The notes beneath the pieces were generated by a model. The model was given only the letters and a program-made list of their open reading frames with translations, did not search any database and was not told the origin of the DNA. A DNA stretch of 46,712 nt. It comes from an uncultured Bacteroidales bacterium. Lineage in GTDB: Bacteria > Bacteroidota > Bacteroidia > Bacteroidales > Paludibacteraceae. The DNA lies in assembly GCA_945828585.1 (NCBI GenBank), contig CALZRN010000004.1, positions 1 to 46,712 of the forward strand. Reading direction: 5' to 3'. This document shows positions 32,250-38,695 of this stretch, in pieces. Made by a program: the position numbers and the translations under genes. The number at the start of each line of letters is the position of its first letter. Within the stretch, counting starts at the first letter, position 1.

Positions 32250-34255
32250 AGCACGATCTTCTTTTCCGTCCATACTTCTTTGCCTTTCTCGTAACGGTAG
32301 AGATAGACGCCGCGCGTCATCTGTCCTTCGCTCACAGGCATACCTTGACTATTGTATATCTGCACCCGCGCAGGTGCCTCTTTCGGACCGTCTATCTCGA
32401 TGATATTCGACCAGATGCTGCGGCCGTCGTTCAGGTGCACGTTCAGCTGGAACACGCCCTGCAGCTCGTTATGCTCCGAGTAGTCATCGCCCGTTGCACC
32501 GGGGATGGCTTGCTCATTCTTGTACCACTGGAACGCCGTCGCTGTCTGAGCCGGGAAATAGTTCCGCAGCGCCACGTTATTACAAAGCAGCTGCCAGTCA
32601 TATTTATTGACGATGATCAGCCACAATTTCTCGCAATGGAACGTATCCAGACGCAGCACATAGTTCGTACCGGTACACTCCGTCCATTTCGGGTGTGGCA
32701 TTTCCCGTTCTTGCGTCTCTACTTGTTCAAACACAAAAGTCTGACCGCCTATCGTCCACGTAAAAGGCATCAAAGTGTCGCAAACCGTGGTGTCAGCGGT
32801 AATAGTCACCACATTGGGACAACACACTTGTGTACCTAAAGTCAGTACACGGAGCATACTGTCGCAACCGAGTTCGTTCTTATACAGAATCTCATAGGTG
32901 GCAGGTTCTGTAAACAGCGTATCCCGCCAGCGATACGGCATCAAAGTGTCGCAAACCATGGTATCAGCAGTAATAGTGATTAACTCCGGGCAAGGCGGTA
33001 CAGGCGGCTCACAATGCTCCGTAGTTACGTGCAACTCATAGTAGATACTGTCAAACCCGCAGTGACTATATACCGTGTCGCGCAGGGTGTCTGCGAGGAC
33101 GAACTCCTTGCCGCGCCACGCAATCTGATCAATAGTGTCGCAGACCGTCGTGTCCGTCCTAATCGTATCCGGCGTCGGCGGTGTAGGTGGTTCCGGCGGC
33201 TCACATTCGTTCACTCTCAGTCGGAAGGGTTCACTCATCGCACGGCAGTTGACGCTCTCGATATTTCCATCGCCGGAGACGGCTACTTTGTACCATCCTG
33301 AGTCGGCTTTCTGGATGGTGCTGAAAGTGAGGATTTCTCCGTTGAAATCGGACATTTCTGTCCATGTGACGCTATCCGCTGAGTGCCACCATTTATAGGC
33401 TAAAGGTTCCGCAAACGTACCATCGTTGGTAAAGTTGGCAGTGAGGGTTGTTGAGGTGTTTGTACATACTTCCGCCTCGCCCTCAATCGTTACCGGCGGC
33501 GCGCAGAGACGGATCTCGATGTCATCGATGGCAAAGTCGTTGCCGTTAGACTGCATACAAGCATTCTTGATAATCAGCTTGATCGCCGTTCTACCCGGCG
33601 GCACCGTGAAATTCATACCCACCAGGTTCCAATGCGCCGAGTTTCTCCATTCGCCGGGCATCCCCTTATAACTTCGATCGACAGGAATAGGACCGGTGTT
33701 ATAAGGTGTTGTGATCTCTGAACCTGTCTCCGGATCAGCCAGCACAAAACTTAACTGGGGGTCACCATTATTTCTATCTACGTCGTAGGAATGAGCGGTG
33801 GTTACATTCACGGCGTACGCAGTGAAGGTCAGCCGGGATCCTTCGCATAGGCCATCGATGATCGTCTCATAGATGGTAGCACCATCCGTCCTGCCATCGA
33901 TCTCTAAGAGGTAGCCTCGGCTGTAGTCATTGGGGTAAGTGTGGTCGTCCATGATGAACCAGTGTGAGTAATTATACCCTCTAGAGTTACGGTATCCGAC
34001 TTTGGTTACGAGGTACCGACCGCTACCCATGCCCCTGCAGCCTGGTCTGCCGTTGCAATGAGCGGTGTCGTAGATCTGCATGTAACTGCTGGTCATGCCC
34101 GGGACAGGATCCGTACCGGCTACCGGATCGGACGGGTCATTGCCGCCGAAATCTTCGCGGAAGAGAAGCGTCCCGTCCATGCAAAGCGTCTCCTCCTGCG
34201 CCATCATCGGCAGCGCAAGCGCCAAACATAGTACTATACCTAAGATCCGTTTCAT
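32246..34255 (-). CDS. secreted multi-domain surface protein with T9SS-like C-terminus
   Basis: The ATG at 34253-34255, downstream of the -7 box, gives signal peptide MKRILGIVLCLALALPMMAQ and a protein of 669 aa. The N-terminal 230 residues form a jelly-roll-like domain (LLFREDFGGNDPSDP..., FAIDDIEIRLCAPP). An Ig-like domain follows (about 235-330), then a Pro-rich linker and three repeats around TADTTVCDTLMPF(T/R)W, each with a Cys and a GCDS-type motif. The end, VQIYNSQGMPVSEGQMTRGVYLYRY...KKIVL, has the shape of a T9SS sorting domain. Most likely exported through the Por system and anchored on the surface. First gene of a two-gene operon. Confidence 0.82.
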   Translation of the reverse strand: MKRILGIVLCLALALPMMAQEETLCMDGTLLFREDFGGNDPSDPVAGTDPVPGMTSSYMQIYDTAHCNGRPGCRGMGSGRYLVTKVGYRNSRGYNYSHWFIMDDHTYPNDYSRGYLLEIDGRTDGATIYETIIDGLCEGSRLTFTAYAVNVTTAHSYDVDRNNGDPQLSFVLADPETGSEITTPYNTGPIPVDRSYKGMPGEWRNSAHWNLVGMNFTVPPGRTAIKLIIKNACMQSNGNDFAIDDIEIRLCAPPVTIEGEAEVCTNTSTTLTANFTNDGTFAEPLAYKWWHSADSVTWTEMSDFNGEILTFSTIQKADSGWYKVAVSGDGNIESVNCRAMSEPFRLRVNECEPPEPPTPPTPDTIRTDTTVCDTIDQIAWRGKEFVLADTLRDTVYSHCGFDSIYYELHVTTEHCEPPVPPCPELITITADTMVCDTLMPYRWRDTLFTEPATYEILYKNELGCDSMLRVLTLGTQVCCPNVVTITADTTVCDTLMPFTWTIGGQTFVFEQVETQEREMPHPKWTECTGTNYVLRLDTFHCEKLWLIIVNKYDWQLLCNNVALRNYFPAQTATAFQWYKNEQAIPGATGDDYSEHNELQGVFQLNVHLNDGRSIWSNIIEIDGPKEAPARVQIYNSQGMPVSEGQMTRGVYLYRYEKGKEVWTEKKIVL

Positions 34256-34278
34256 ATGTCCGTCCAAAAATTTGCGAC

Positions 34279-34288
34279 TGCAAAGGTA
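34279..34288 (-). promoter_or_regulatory. -7 box of secreted protein operon
   Basis: Minus strand TACCTTTGCA, 23 bases before the ATG at 34255; the upstream part of the open frame (to 34321) is therefore not translated. Confidence 0.72.
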
Positions 34289-34317
34289 CTGCTTTTTTTG
34301 GGAATATGCAAGAGGAA

Positions 34318-34749
34318 TCACATATTTTTTATCTCCTCGTAGGTAAAACCGCGTTGGAGGAGGAAACGGAGACGTTTGTCTTCGGAGTCGTTTTTGCGGG
34401 CGCGGATGAGCTTGCGTAAGTTGTCAAAATACGCGGTTTCATCGATGTTTTCCAACGCTGCGCGTATCTCTGATTCGGGAAGTTGGAGAGCCCGAAGGGA
34501 TGCCTGTATCTTGAGACGCCCCCAAGACTGGTAGGCGACTTTGTCATGGACGTACGCTTCGCAGAAACGGCGGTCGTTGAGGAAGTTGTTGGAGTAGAGA
34601 TTTTCTTCGATAAAATCGGCGGTTTCTGCATCTTGCAGTCCCCACTCGTAAAACTTACGACGTACATCTGCGGCGCAATGTTCCGCGCGGGCACAATAGG
34701 CCTGGGCTTTAGCGAGCCATTCGAGCTTCGATAATTCGGTCTTTGCCAT
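34318..34749 (-). CDS. recX: RecX family regulatory protein
   Basis: Small helical modulator of RecA filaments, 143 aa, made of three-helix repeats (AQAYCARAEHCAADVRRKFYEWG, FIEENLYSNNFLNDRRFCEAYVHDKV, WGRLKIQASLRALQLPESEIRAAL). The start at ATG 34747-34749 gives MAKTELSKLEWLAKA and lies 41 bases inside prmC; the longer open frame upstream is read out of phase within prmC and is not needed. The C-terminal repeat ends in RFLLQRGFTYEEIKNM. Coupled to prmC, an arrangement also known from other Bacteroidetes. Confidence 0.88.
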   Translation of the reverse strand: MAKTELSKLEWLAKAQAYCARAEHCAADVRRKFYEWGLQDAETADFIEENLYSNNFLNDRRFCEAYVHDKVAYQSWGRLKIQASLRALQLPESEIRAALENIDETAYFDNLRKLIRARKNDSEDKRLRFLLQRGFTYEEIKNM

Positions 34750-35614
34750 AGATATCTTTGTGGATTTGGATGTCGGTGTAGCCAAGGTTGTCAAGCATGG
34801 CGGATAGTTGGGGTCCGTAGGCTTCGTTGATCTCGAAGAATAAACCCCTTTCCCGACCTCTCCCCTCAAGGGGCAAGGAGAACAACTCTGCGATGCGGCG
34901 GTAGAATCTCAAGGGGTCGTCGTCGGGGACGAAGAGGGCGGAGGAGGGTTCGAAGTTCAGGACGTTCGGCCGCATGGAGGTTTTTTCCGACTCGCAGATA
35001 TAGGGAGGGTTGGAGACGACGAGGTCGTATTTAGGATTTAGGATTTCTTTACCCGCAGGGGGTACGATTTCTTCAAATTTAGGAGTTTCTTCGTTGAAAT
35101 CGAAGATATCTGCGACTTGGAAGTTGACTTCGACCTTATTGCGGCGGGCATTCTCACGGGCGATGGCGATGGCTTCGGGGGAGATGTCGATGCCGGTGAC
35201 GGACCATGAGGGATGCGCTTTCTTAAGGGCAATCGCAATACAACCAGAGCCGGTACCGATATCAAGGACATTTACCATTTGGTCATTTACCATTTGGACA
35301 TTTATTCTCTCGACGAGTTCGGCGGTTTCGGGGCGGGGAATGAGGGTGGCGGGGGTGACGAGCAGGTCGAGGCCGCACCATAAGGTATGCCCGAAAATAT
35401 ACTGAATCGGTTCAAAATGCAAGAGTCGGGAGATGATTTCCTGCGATTTCTCTTGCATAATTGGAGAAAAAGCAGTATCTTTGCACCCGAATTGCAATTC
35501 GGTGCGGCTTTTGCCGGTGAGTTCTTCCATGATCCACCACGCCAGAGAGCGGGCTTCGTCCTCCGGATAAGCCGACTGAAGTTGCGAACTAATTTGACTG
35601 ATTATTTGTTTCAC
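34709..35614 (-). CDS. prmC: peptide chain release factor N5-glutamine methyltransferase
   Basis: Methylates the GGQ glutamine of release factors. SAM-binding DIGTGSGCIAIAL at about 117-129 and the catalytic VVSNPPYI motif are intact. 301 aa. Translation starts with GTG at 35612-35614, directly behind the -7 box (TTTGCA-CC-GTG), giving MKQIISQISSQLQSAYPEDEA, the expected N-terminus; no other start fits. Two repeats lie inside the frame: a GGTAAATG word tract giving NVQMVNDQMVN immediately before the SAM motif, and a family A element giving SLPLEGRGRERGLFFE near residue 250. Confidence 0.93.
   Translation of the reverse strand: MKQIISQISSQLQSAYPEDEARSLAWWIMEELTGKSRTELQFGCKDTAFSPIMQEKSQEIISRLLHFEPIQYIFGHTLWCGLDLLVTPATLIPRPETAELVERINVQMVNDQMVNVLDIGTGSGCIAIALKKAHPSWSVTGIDISPEAIAIARENARRNKVEVNFQVADIFDFNEETPKFEEIVPPAGKEILNPKYDLVVSNPPYICESEKTSMRPNVLNFEPSSALFVPDDDPLRFYRRIAELFSLPLEGRGRERGLFFEINEAYGPQLSAMLDNLGYTDIQIHKDIYGKDRIIEARMAR
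34843..34880. repeat. family A palindromic element inside prmC
   Basis: AACCCCTTTCCCGACCTCTCCCC-TCAA-GGGGCAAGGAG. Read on the minus strand it encodes LPLEGRGRERGL, almost the same peptide as the element in the HMA gene (FPFQGEGRERGS). Confidence 0.7.
35268..35305. repeat. GGTAAATG(A/T)CCAAA word tract inside prmC
   Basis: Plus strand CATTTACCATTTGGTCATTTACCATTTGG in two and a half copies. In frame, just before the SAM-binding motif. Confidence 0.65.
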
Positions 35615-35616
35615 GG

Positions 35617-35626
35617 TGCAAAGTTA
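35617..35626 (-). promoter_or_regulatory. -7 box of prmC-recX, at the GTG start
   Basis: Minus strand TAACTTTGCA, then CC, then GTG. The arrangement is identical to hflX. Confidence 0.75.
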
Positions 35627-35658
35627 CAAAAAAATAATGAAATACGCAAATTTTGCTT

Positions 35659-36747
35659 ATGAATTACGAACAATATATAGCTCGATGCATTGAAATTGCC
35701 CGTCGCGGGGAGTACTATGTGGCGCCAAATCCGATGGTGGGAGCGGTGCTGGTAGCCCCCTCCGACTCCCCTATGGAGGGGGAGGGAAAGGTTGCGTGCG
35801 AAAGGATTATTGCTGAGGGATGGCATGAGCGGTTCGGAGAAGGGCACGCGGAGGTGAATTGTTTTAAGAGCCTCGAGAAATCGAAATATCGCGACATCGA
35901 TTTATCGAAATGTACGTTGTTTGTTAGTCTGGAGCCGTGCTCGCATTACGGGAAGACGCCGCCATGCGCGAAGTTGATTATCGAGAAGGGCGTCGGGAGA
36001 GTTGTTGTCGGGATGTTAGACCCGAACCCGTTGGTTGCCGGAAGAGGTGTGAAGATGCTGCGTGAGGCAGGGATTGAGGTGGTGGTCGGCGTGATGGAGA
36101 AAGAGTGCCGAGAGCTGAATAAACGGTTTCTGATGCTGCACGAGCACCACCGGCCATACGTGGTGCTGAAATGGGCGCAGACGGGGGACGGGTTTATAGA
36201 CCGCCTTCGGCTGACAGACCGCTTCGCTGATAGACCGATTCACTTGAATGGTGCTCTTGCTATCTCGACGGAGCGGACGAAGGCGATAGTGCATCGGATG
36301 CGGGCGGAAAATATGGCGATTATGGTGGGGACGAATACGGTGATTATGGATAACCCGCGGCTGATGACGACTCATTGGGAGGGTCGCAACCCGATACGCG
36401 TGACGGTAGATCGGCACGGACGGATACCGGAGGATGCAAGGATTTGGGGAAGGGAGTCAGATTATCCCGGAATCGACCCGGTGATTGTATATCGAGAGAG
36501 GACCGATTGGGAGTATATATTAGAGGATCTCGCGGGAAGGGGTATTCACTCGATTATGGTAGAAGGCGGTACGACTTTGTTGAACCATATTCTCGAAACG
36601 GGAGTCTGGGACGAGATGCATATCGAGGTGGCACCGGAGATCACGATCGGCGAAGGAGTAGCGGCTCCCAACGTCAATTTGTCCGATTTCAACGGAGATT
36701 TTGAAGTGGTGGATGGGCATAAGTTATATACGATTTATCGAAAATAA
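35659..36747 (+). CDS. ribD: bifunctional riboflavin deaminase/reductase
   Basis: Second and third steps of riboflavin synthesis. Zinc deaminase domain with H63 in GHAEVN and SLEPCSHYGKTPPCAK (Cys ligands), then the NADPH reductase domain from about 150 (PYVVLKWAQTGDGFI, NPRLMTTHWEGRNPIRVTVDR, MVEGGTTLLNHIL). Start at ATG 35659; the TTG three codons earlier is less likely. 362 aa. Residues about 33-44 (SDSPMEGEGKVA) come from a family A element, and residues about 180-194 (RLRLTDRFADRPI) from two family B units in reverse orientation; both fall between conserved blocks. The promoter is weak by eye (AAATTTTG just upstream). Confidence 0.93.
   Translation: MNYEQYIARCIEIARRGEYYVAPNPMVGAVLVAPSDSPMEGEGKVACERIIAEGWHERFGEGHAEVNCFKSLEKSKYRDIDLSKCTLFVSLEPCSHYGKTPPCAKLIIEKGVGRVVVGMLDPNPLVAGRGVKMLREAGIEVVVGVMEKECRELNKRFLMLHEHHRPYVVLKWAQTGDGFIDRLRLTDRFADRPIHLNGALAISTERTKAIVHRMRAENMAIMVGTNTVIMDNPRLMTTHWEGRNPIRVTVDRHGRIPEDARIWGRESDYPGIDPVIVYRERTDWEYILEDLAGRGIHSIMVEGGTTLLNHILETGVWDEMHIEVAPEITIGEGVAAPNVNLSDFNGDFEVVDGHKLYTIYRK
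35755..35789. repeat. family A palindromic element inside ribD
   Basis: AGCCCCCTCCGACTCCCC-TATG-GAGGGGGAGGG; arms CTCCCC and GAGGGGGAG. In frame in the deaminase domain. Confidence 0.7.
36197..36240. repeat. family B repeat, two inverted units, inside ribD
   Basis: On the minus strand: CTGTCAG-CC-GAA-GG-CGGTCT and CTATCAG-C-GAA-G-CGGTCTG, in frame on the plus strand. Confidence 0.7.
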
Positions 36748-36791
36748 TGAAAAAAATGTGCAAAAAATTTGCGTATGTCAAAAAAAAGCAG

Positions 36792-36801
36792 TACTTTTGC
36801 A
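36792..36801 (+). promoter_or_regulatory. -7 box of rpsO
   Basis: TACTTTTGCA with TTTG near -33 (about 36769). It is followed by a leader of about 135 bases. Confidence 0.72.
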
Positions 36802-36803
36802 CC

Positions 36804-36897
36804 CGCTTTTGTGAGAAAGCGTAATAAATGTGGCGAAGTTTTGATACAAGTATGATGCTTTAGCCACCATTGTTTAACTCTCATTTACCGGGTGGCT
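36804..36897 (+). promoter_or_regulatory. structured rpsO leader, possible S15 autoregulation
   Basis: A first hairpin CGCTTT/AAAGCG lies at 36804-36821. Then GTGGC (36830-36834) can pair with GCCAC (36863-36867), while the overlapping AGCCACC (36862-36868) can instead pair perfectly with GGTGGCT (36891-36897). Two mutually exclusive stems in front of a ribosomal-protein gene are typical of feedback control by the protein; S15 controls its own mRNA in several phyla through unrelated structures. Confidence 0.5.
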
Positions 36898-36901
36898 CGT
36901 A

Positions 36902-36937
36902 AACGACCAAATGGTAAATGACCAAATCGTAAATGCT
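36902..36937. repeat. GACCAAATGGTAAAT word tract directly before rpsO
   Basis: AACGACCAAATGGTAAATGA and CCAAATCGTAAATGC, ending 4 bases before the start codon. It replaces the position where a ribosome-binding region would be. Confidence 0.6.
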
Positions 36938-36940
36938 TTT

Positions 36941-37210
36941 ATGTATTTAACTTCTGAGAAGAAAGCAGAGTTGTTCGCTAAGTACGGCAACGACGCCAAA
37001 AACACCGGTTCTGCTGAGAGCCAGATCGCATTGTTCACCTTCCGTATCAACCACCTGACCGAGCACCTGAAGGCAAACCGCAAGGACTTCGGTACGGAGC
37101 GCGCGCTGACCGCTTTGGTAGGAAAGCGTCGTCGTATGTTGGATTACCTGAAGGCGAAAGACATTGAGCGTTACCGCGCGATCATCAAAGAGCTGGGTAT
37201 CAGAAAATAA
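36941..37210 (+). CDS. rpsO: 30S ribosomal protein S15
   Basis: Primary 16S rRNA-binding protein, 89 aa, all helical. MYLTSEKKAELFAKYG, then GSAESQIALFTFRINHLTEHLK, KDFGTERALTALVGKRRRMLDYLK and a final IIKELGIRK are all as in S15. The frame is open from 36911, but those ten residues (MVNDQIVNAF) are encoded by the word tract, and S15 begins at the ATG 36941. Single-gene unit with a structured leader and its own terminator. Confidence 0.95.
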   Translation: MYLTSEKKAELFAKYGNDAKNTGSAESQIALFTFRINHLTEHLKANRKDFGTERALTALVGKRRRMLDYLKAKDIERYRAIIKELGIRK

Positions 37211-37275
37211 GATCGGCCTGCGGTCTGACAGAGTACAGACCGTTTCAATGACAGACCGGCCTTATGGCCTGACAG
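37211..37275. repeat. family B repeat cluster between rpsO and hflX
   Basis: Starts at the rpsO stop. On the minus strand it shows CTGTCAG-GCC-ATAA-GGC-CGGTCTG, then CTGTCAT-T-GAA-A-CGGTCTG, then a further CGGTC/CTGTCAG half unit. It is the only clearly intergenic family B copy. Confidence 0.75.
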
Positions 37276-37282
37276 AAAACAG

Positions 37283-37311
37283 AAAAATCGTCCACACGGA
37301 CGATTTTTTTT
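37283..37311 (+). terminator. rpsO terminator
   Basis: AAAAATCGTCC-ACAC-GGACGATTTTTTTT: 11-base stem including the A/T run, with a 4-base loop. Confidence 0.9.
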
Positions 37312-37332
37312 GTATATATCAAAAAAAAGTTG

Positions 37333-37342
37333 TAACTTTGCA
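37333..37342 (+). promoter_or_regulatory. -7 box of hflX, at the GTG start
   Basis: TAACTTTGCA, then CC, then GTG (37345). No room for a leader. Confidence 0.75.
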
Positions 37343-37344
37343 CC

Positions 37345-38664
37345 GTGATTGAGATTAAACCATATATAGAGCATGCGGTGCTGGTGGGTCTGATAACGCC
37401 GAGCCAGCCGGAGGACAGAACGAAAGAGTACCTGGATGAGTTGGCGTTTTTAGCGGATACGCACGGCATAGTGCCCGTCAAACGCTTCACGCAACGACTC
37501 GACCAACCCAATACCGCCACCTATGTCGGAGAAGGCAAACTCGAAGAGATAGACCAATATATCGCTGAGCATCATCCTATAGATGTGGTGATCTTCGATG
37601 ACGAACTCTCGCCGCGGCAGATACGCAACATAGAGAAAGCGCTTAATCATAAAGGTCAGCCTGATGTCCGCGTGATTGACAGGACGATATTGATCTTGGA
37701 GATCTTCCTTCAGCGTGCGCAGACGAGTTACGCGAAGACGCAGGTGGAGATGGCGCATCTGCAATATATGCTGCCGCGCTTGACGAGGATGTGGAGTCAC
37801 CTGGACCGTCAGCGCGGTGGTGGCGGCACCAACCGTGGTATGGGTGAGACGCAGATTGAGGCGGACAAGCGCGTCATCGGTCAGCGTATCGCGTTGCTGC
37901 GCGAGCAGCTGAAGACCATCGACAAACAGATGGCGACCCAGCGTCAGCACCGCGGGAAGATGGTTCGCGTGGCGTTAGTGGGGTACACGAACGTGGGCAA
38001 GAGCACGCTGATGAACCTGCTGAGCAAGAGCGAGGTCTTCGCGGAGAACAAACTCTTTGCGACCTTAGACACGACGGTGCGGAAGGTGACGATCGAGAAC
38101 CTGCCGTTCCTGCTGAGCGACACGGTAGGGTTCATCCGCAAGCTGCCGCACCACCTCGTCGAGTCCTTCAAATCGACTTTGGACGAAGTGCGCGAAGCAG
38201 ATCTCCTCATCCATGTAGTAGATATATCCCATCCGAATTTCGAGGAGCAGTACGAGGTGGTGGAGCAGACGATAAATGAAATAACCTCACCCCGCCCCTC
38301 TCCACAAGAGAGGGAGAGCAAGAAGGAGCGCAATCCTTGGGAACGCATCTCCTCCCTTGAGGGGAGGTCGGGAGGGGTTTCCATCCCGGAGATAGTGGTG
38401 TTTAACAAGATTGATAACTTCTCGTACGTCCCGAAAGAGGAGGACGACCTGACGCCGATGCAAAGGGAGAACTACTCGTTGGCGGATTTGCAGAAGACCT
38501 GGATGGCGCGACTGGGCGAGGATGCGATCTTCATCTCCGCGCGCAACAAAGAGAATATCGACGCGCTGCGTGCGTTGCTCTACGACCGTATCAAGGCAAT
38601 CCACGTGAAGCGGTATCCGTACAACGATTTTCTTTTCCAGAACTATGAAGAGACAGATAATTAA
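37345..38664 (+). CDS. hflX: HflX-type ribosome-splitting GTPase
   Basis: GTPase that dissociates stalled or stressed 70S ribosomes, 439 aa. N-terminal HflX domain with AVLVGLITPSQ and LDELAFLADTHG, coiled linker with RGGGGTNRGMGETQIE (157-171), then P-loop GYTNVGKS at 213-220, DTVGF (G3) and NKID (G4). The start must be the GTG at 37345, because the N-terminal residues belong to the family and the -7 box ends at 37342. Residues about 314-346 between G3 and G4 (SPRPSPQERESKKERN...SSLEGRSGGVS) are a family A double insertion; the conserved GTP-binding loops on both sides are intact. Confidence 0.93.
   Translation: MIEIKPYIEHAVLVGLITPSQPEDRTKEYLDELAFLADTHGIVPVKRFTQRLDQPNTATYVGEGKLEEIDQYIAEHHPIDVVIFDDELSPRQIRNIEKALNHKGQPDVRVIDRTILILEIFLQRAQTSYAKTQVEMAHLQYMLPRLTRMWSHLDRQRGGGGTNRGMGETQIEADKRVIGQRIALLREQLKTIDKQMATQRQHRGKMVRVALVGYTNVGKSTLMNLLSKSEVFAENKLFATLDTTVRKVTIENLPFLLSDTVGFIRKLPHHLVESFKSTLDEVREADLLIHVVDISHPNFEEQYEVVEQTINEITSPRPSPQERESKKERNPWERISSLEGRSGGVSIPEIVVFNKIDNFSYVPKEEDDLTPMQRENYSLADLQKTWMARLGEDAIFISARNKENIDALRALLYDRIKAIHVKRYPYNDFLFQNYEETDN
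38284..38384. repeat. two family A elements in tandem inside hflX
   Basis: First ACCCCGCCCCTCTCC-ACAAG-AGAGGGAGAG (about 38288-38319), then CTCCTCCC-TTGA-GGGGAGG with tail TCGGGAGGGGTTTCC (about 38349-38382). Together with the short spacer they add about 33 codons without a stop. Confidence 0.72.
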
Positions 38665-38695
38665 CAATATAGTTTAACTTTAAAATTGTACCATT

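Noticed and set aside
36911-36940. Ten-residue N-terminal extension of S15
   Set aside because: It is encoded by the word tract and is absent from S15 proteins; the ATG at 36941 gives the standard N-terminus.
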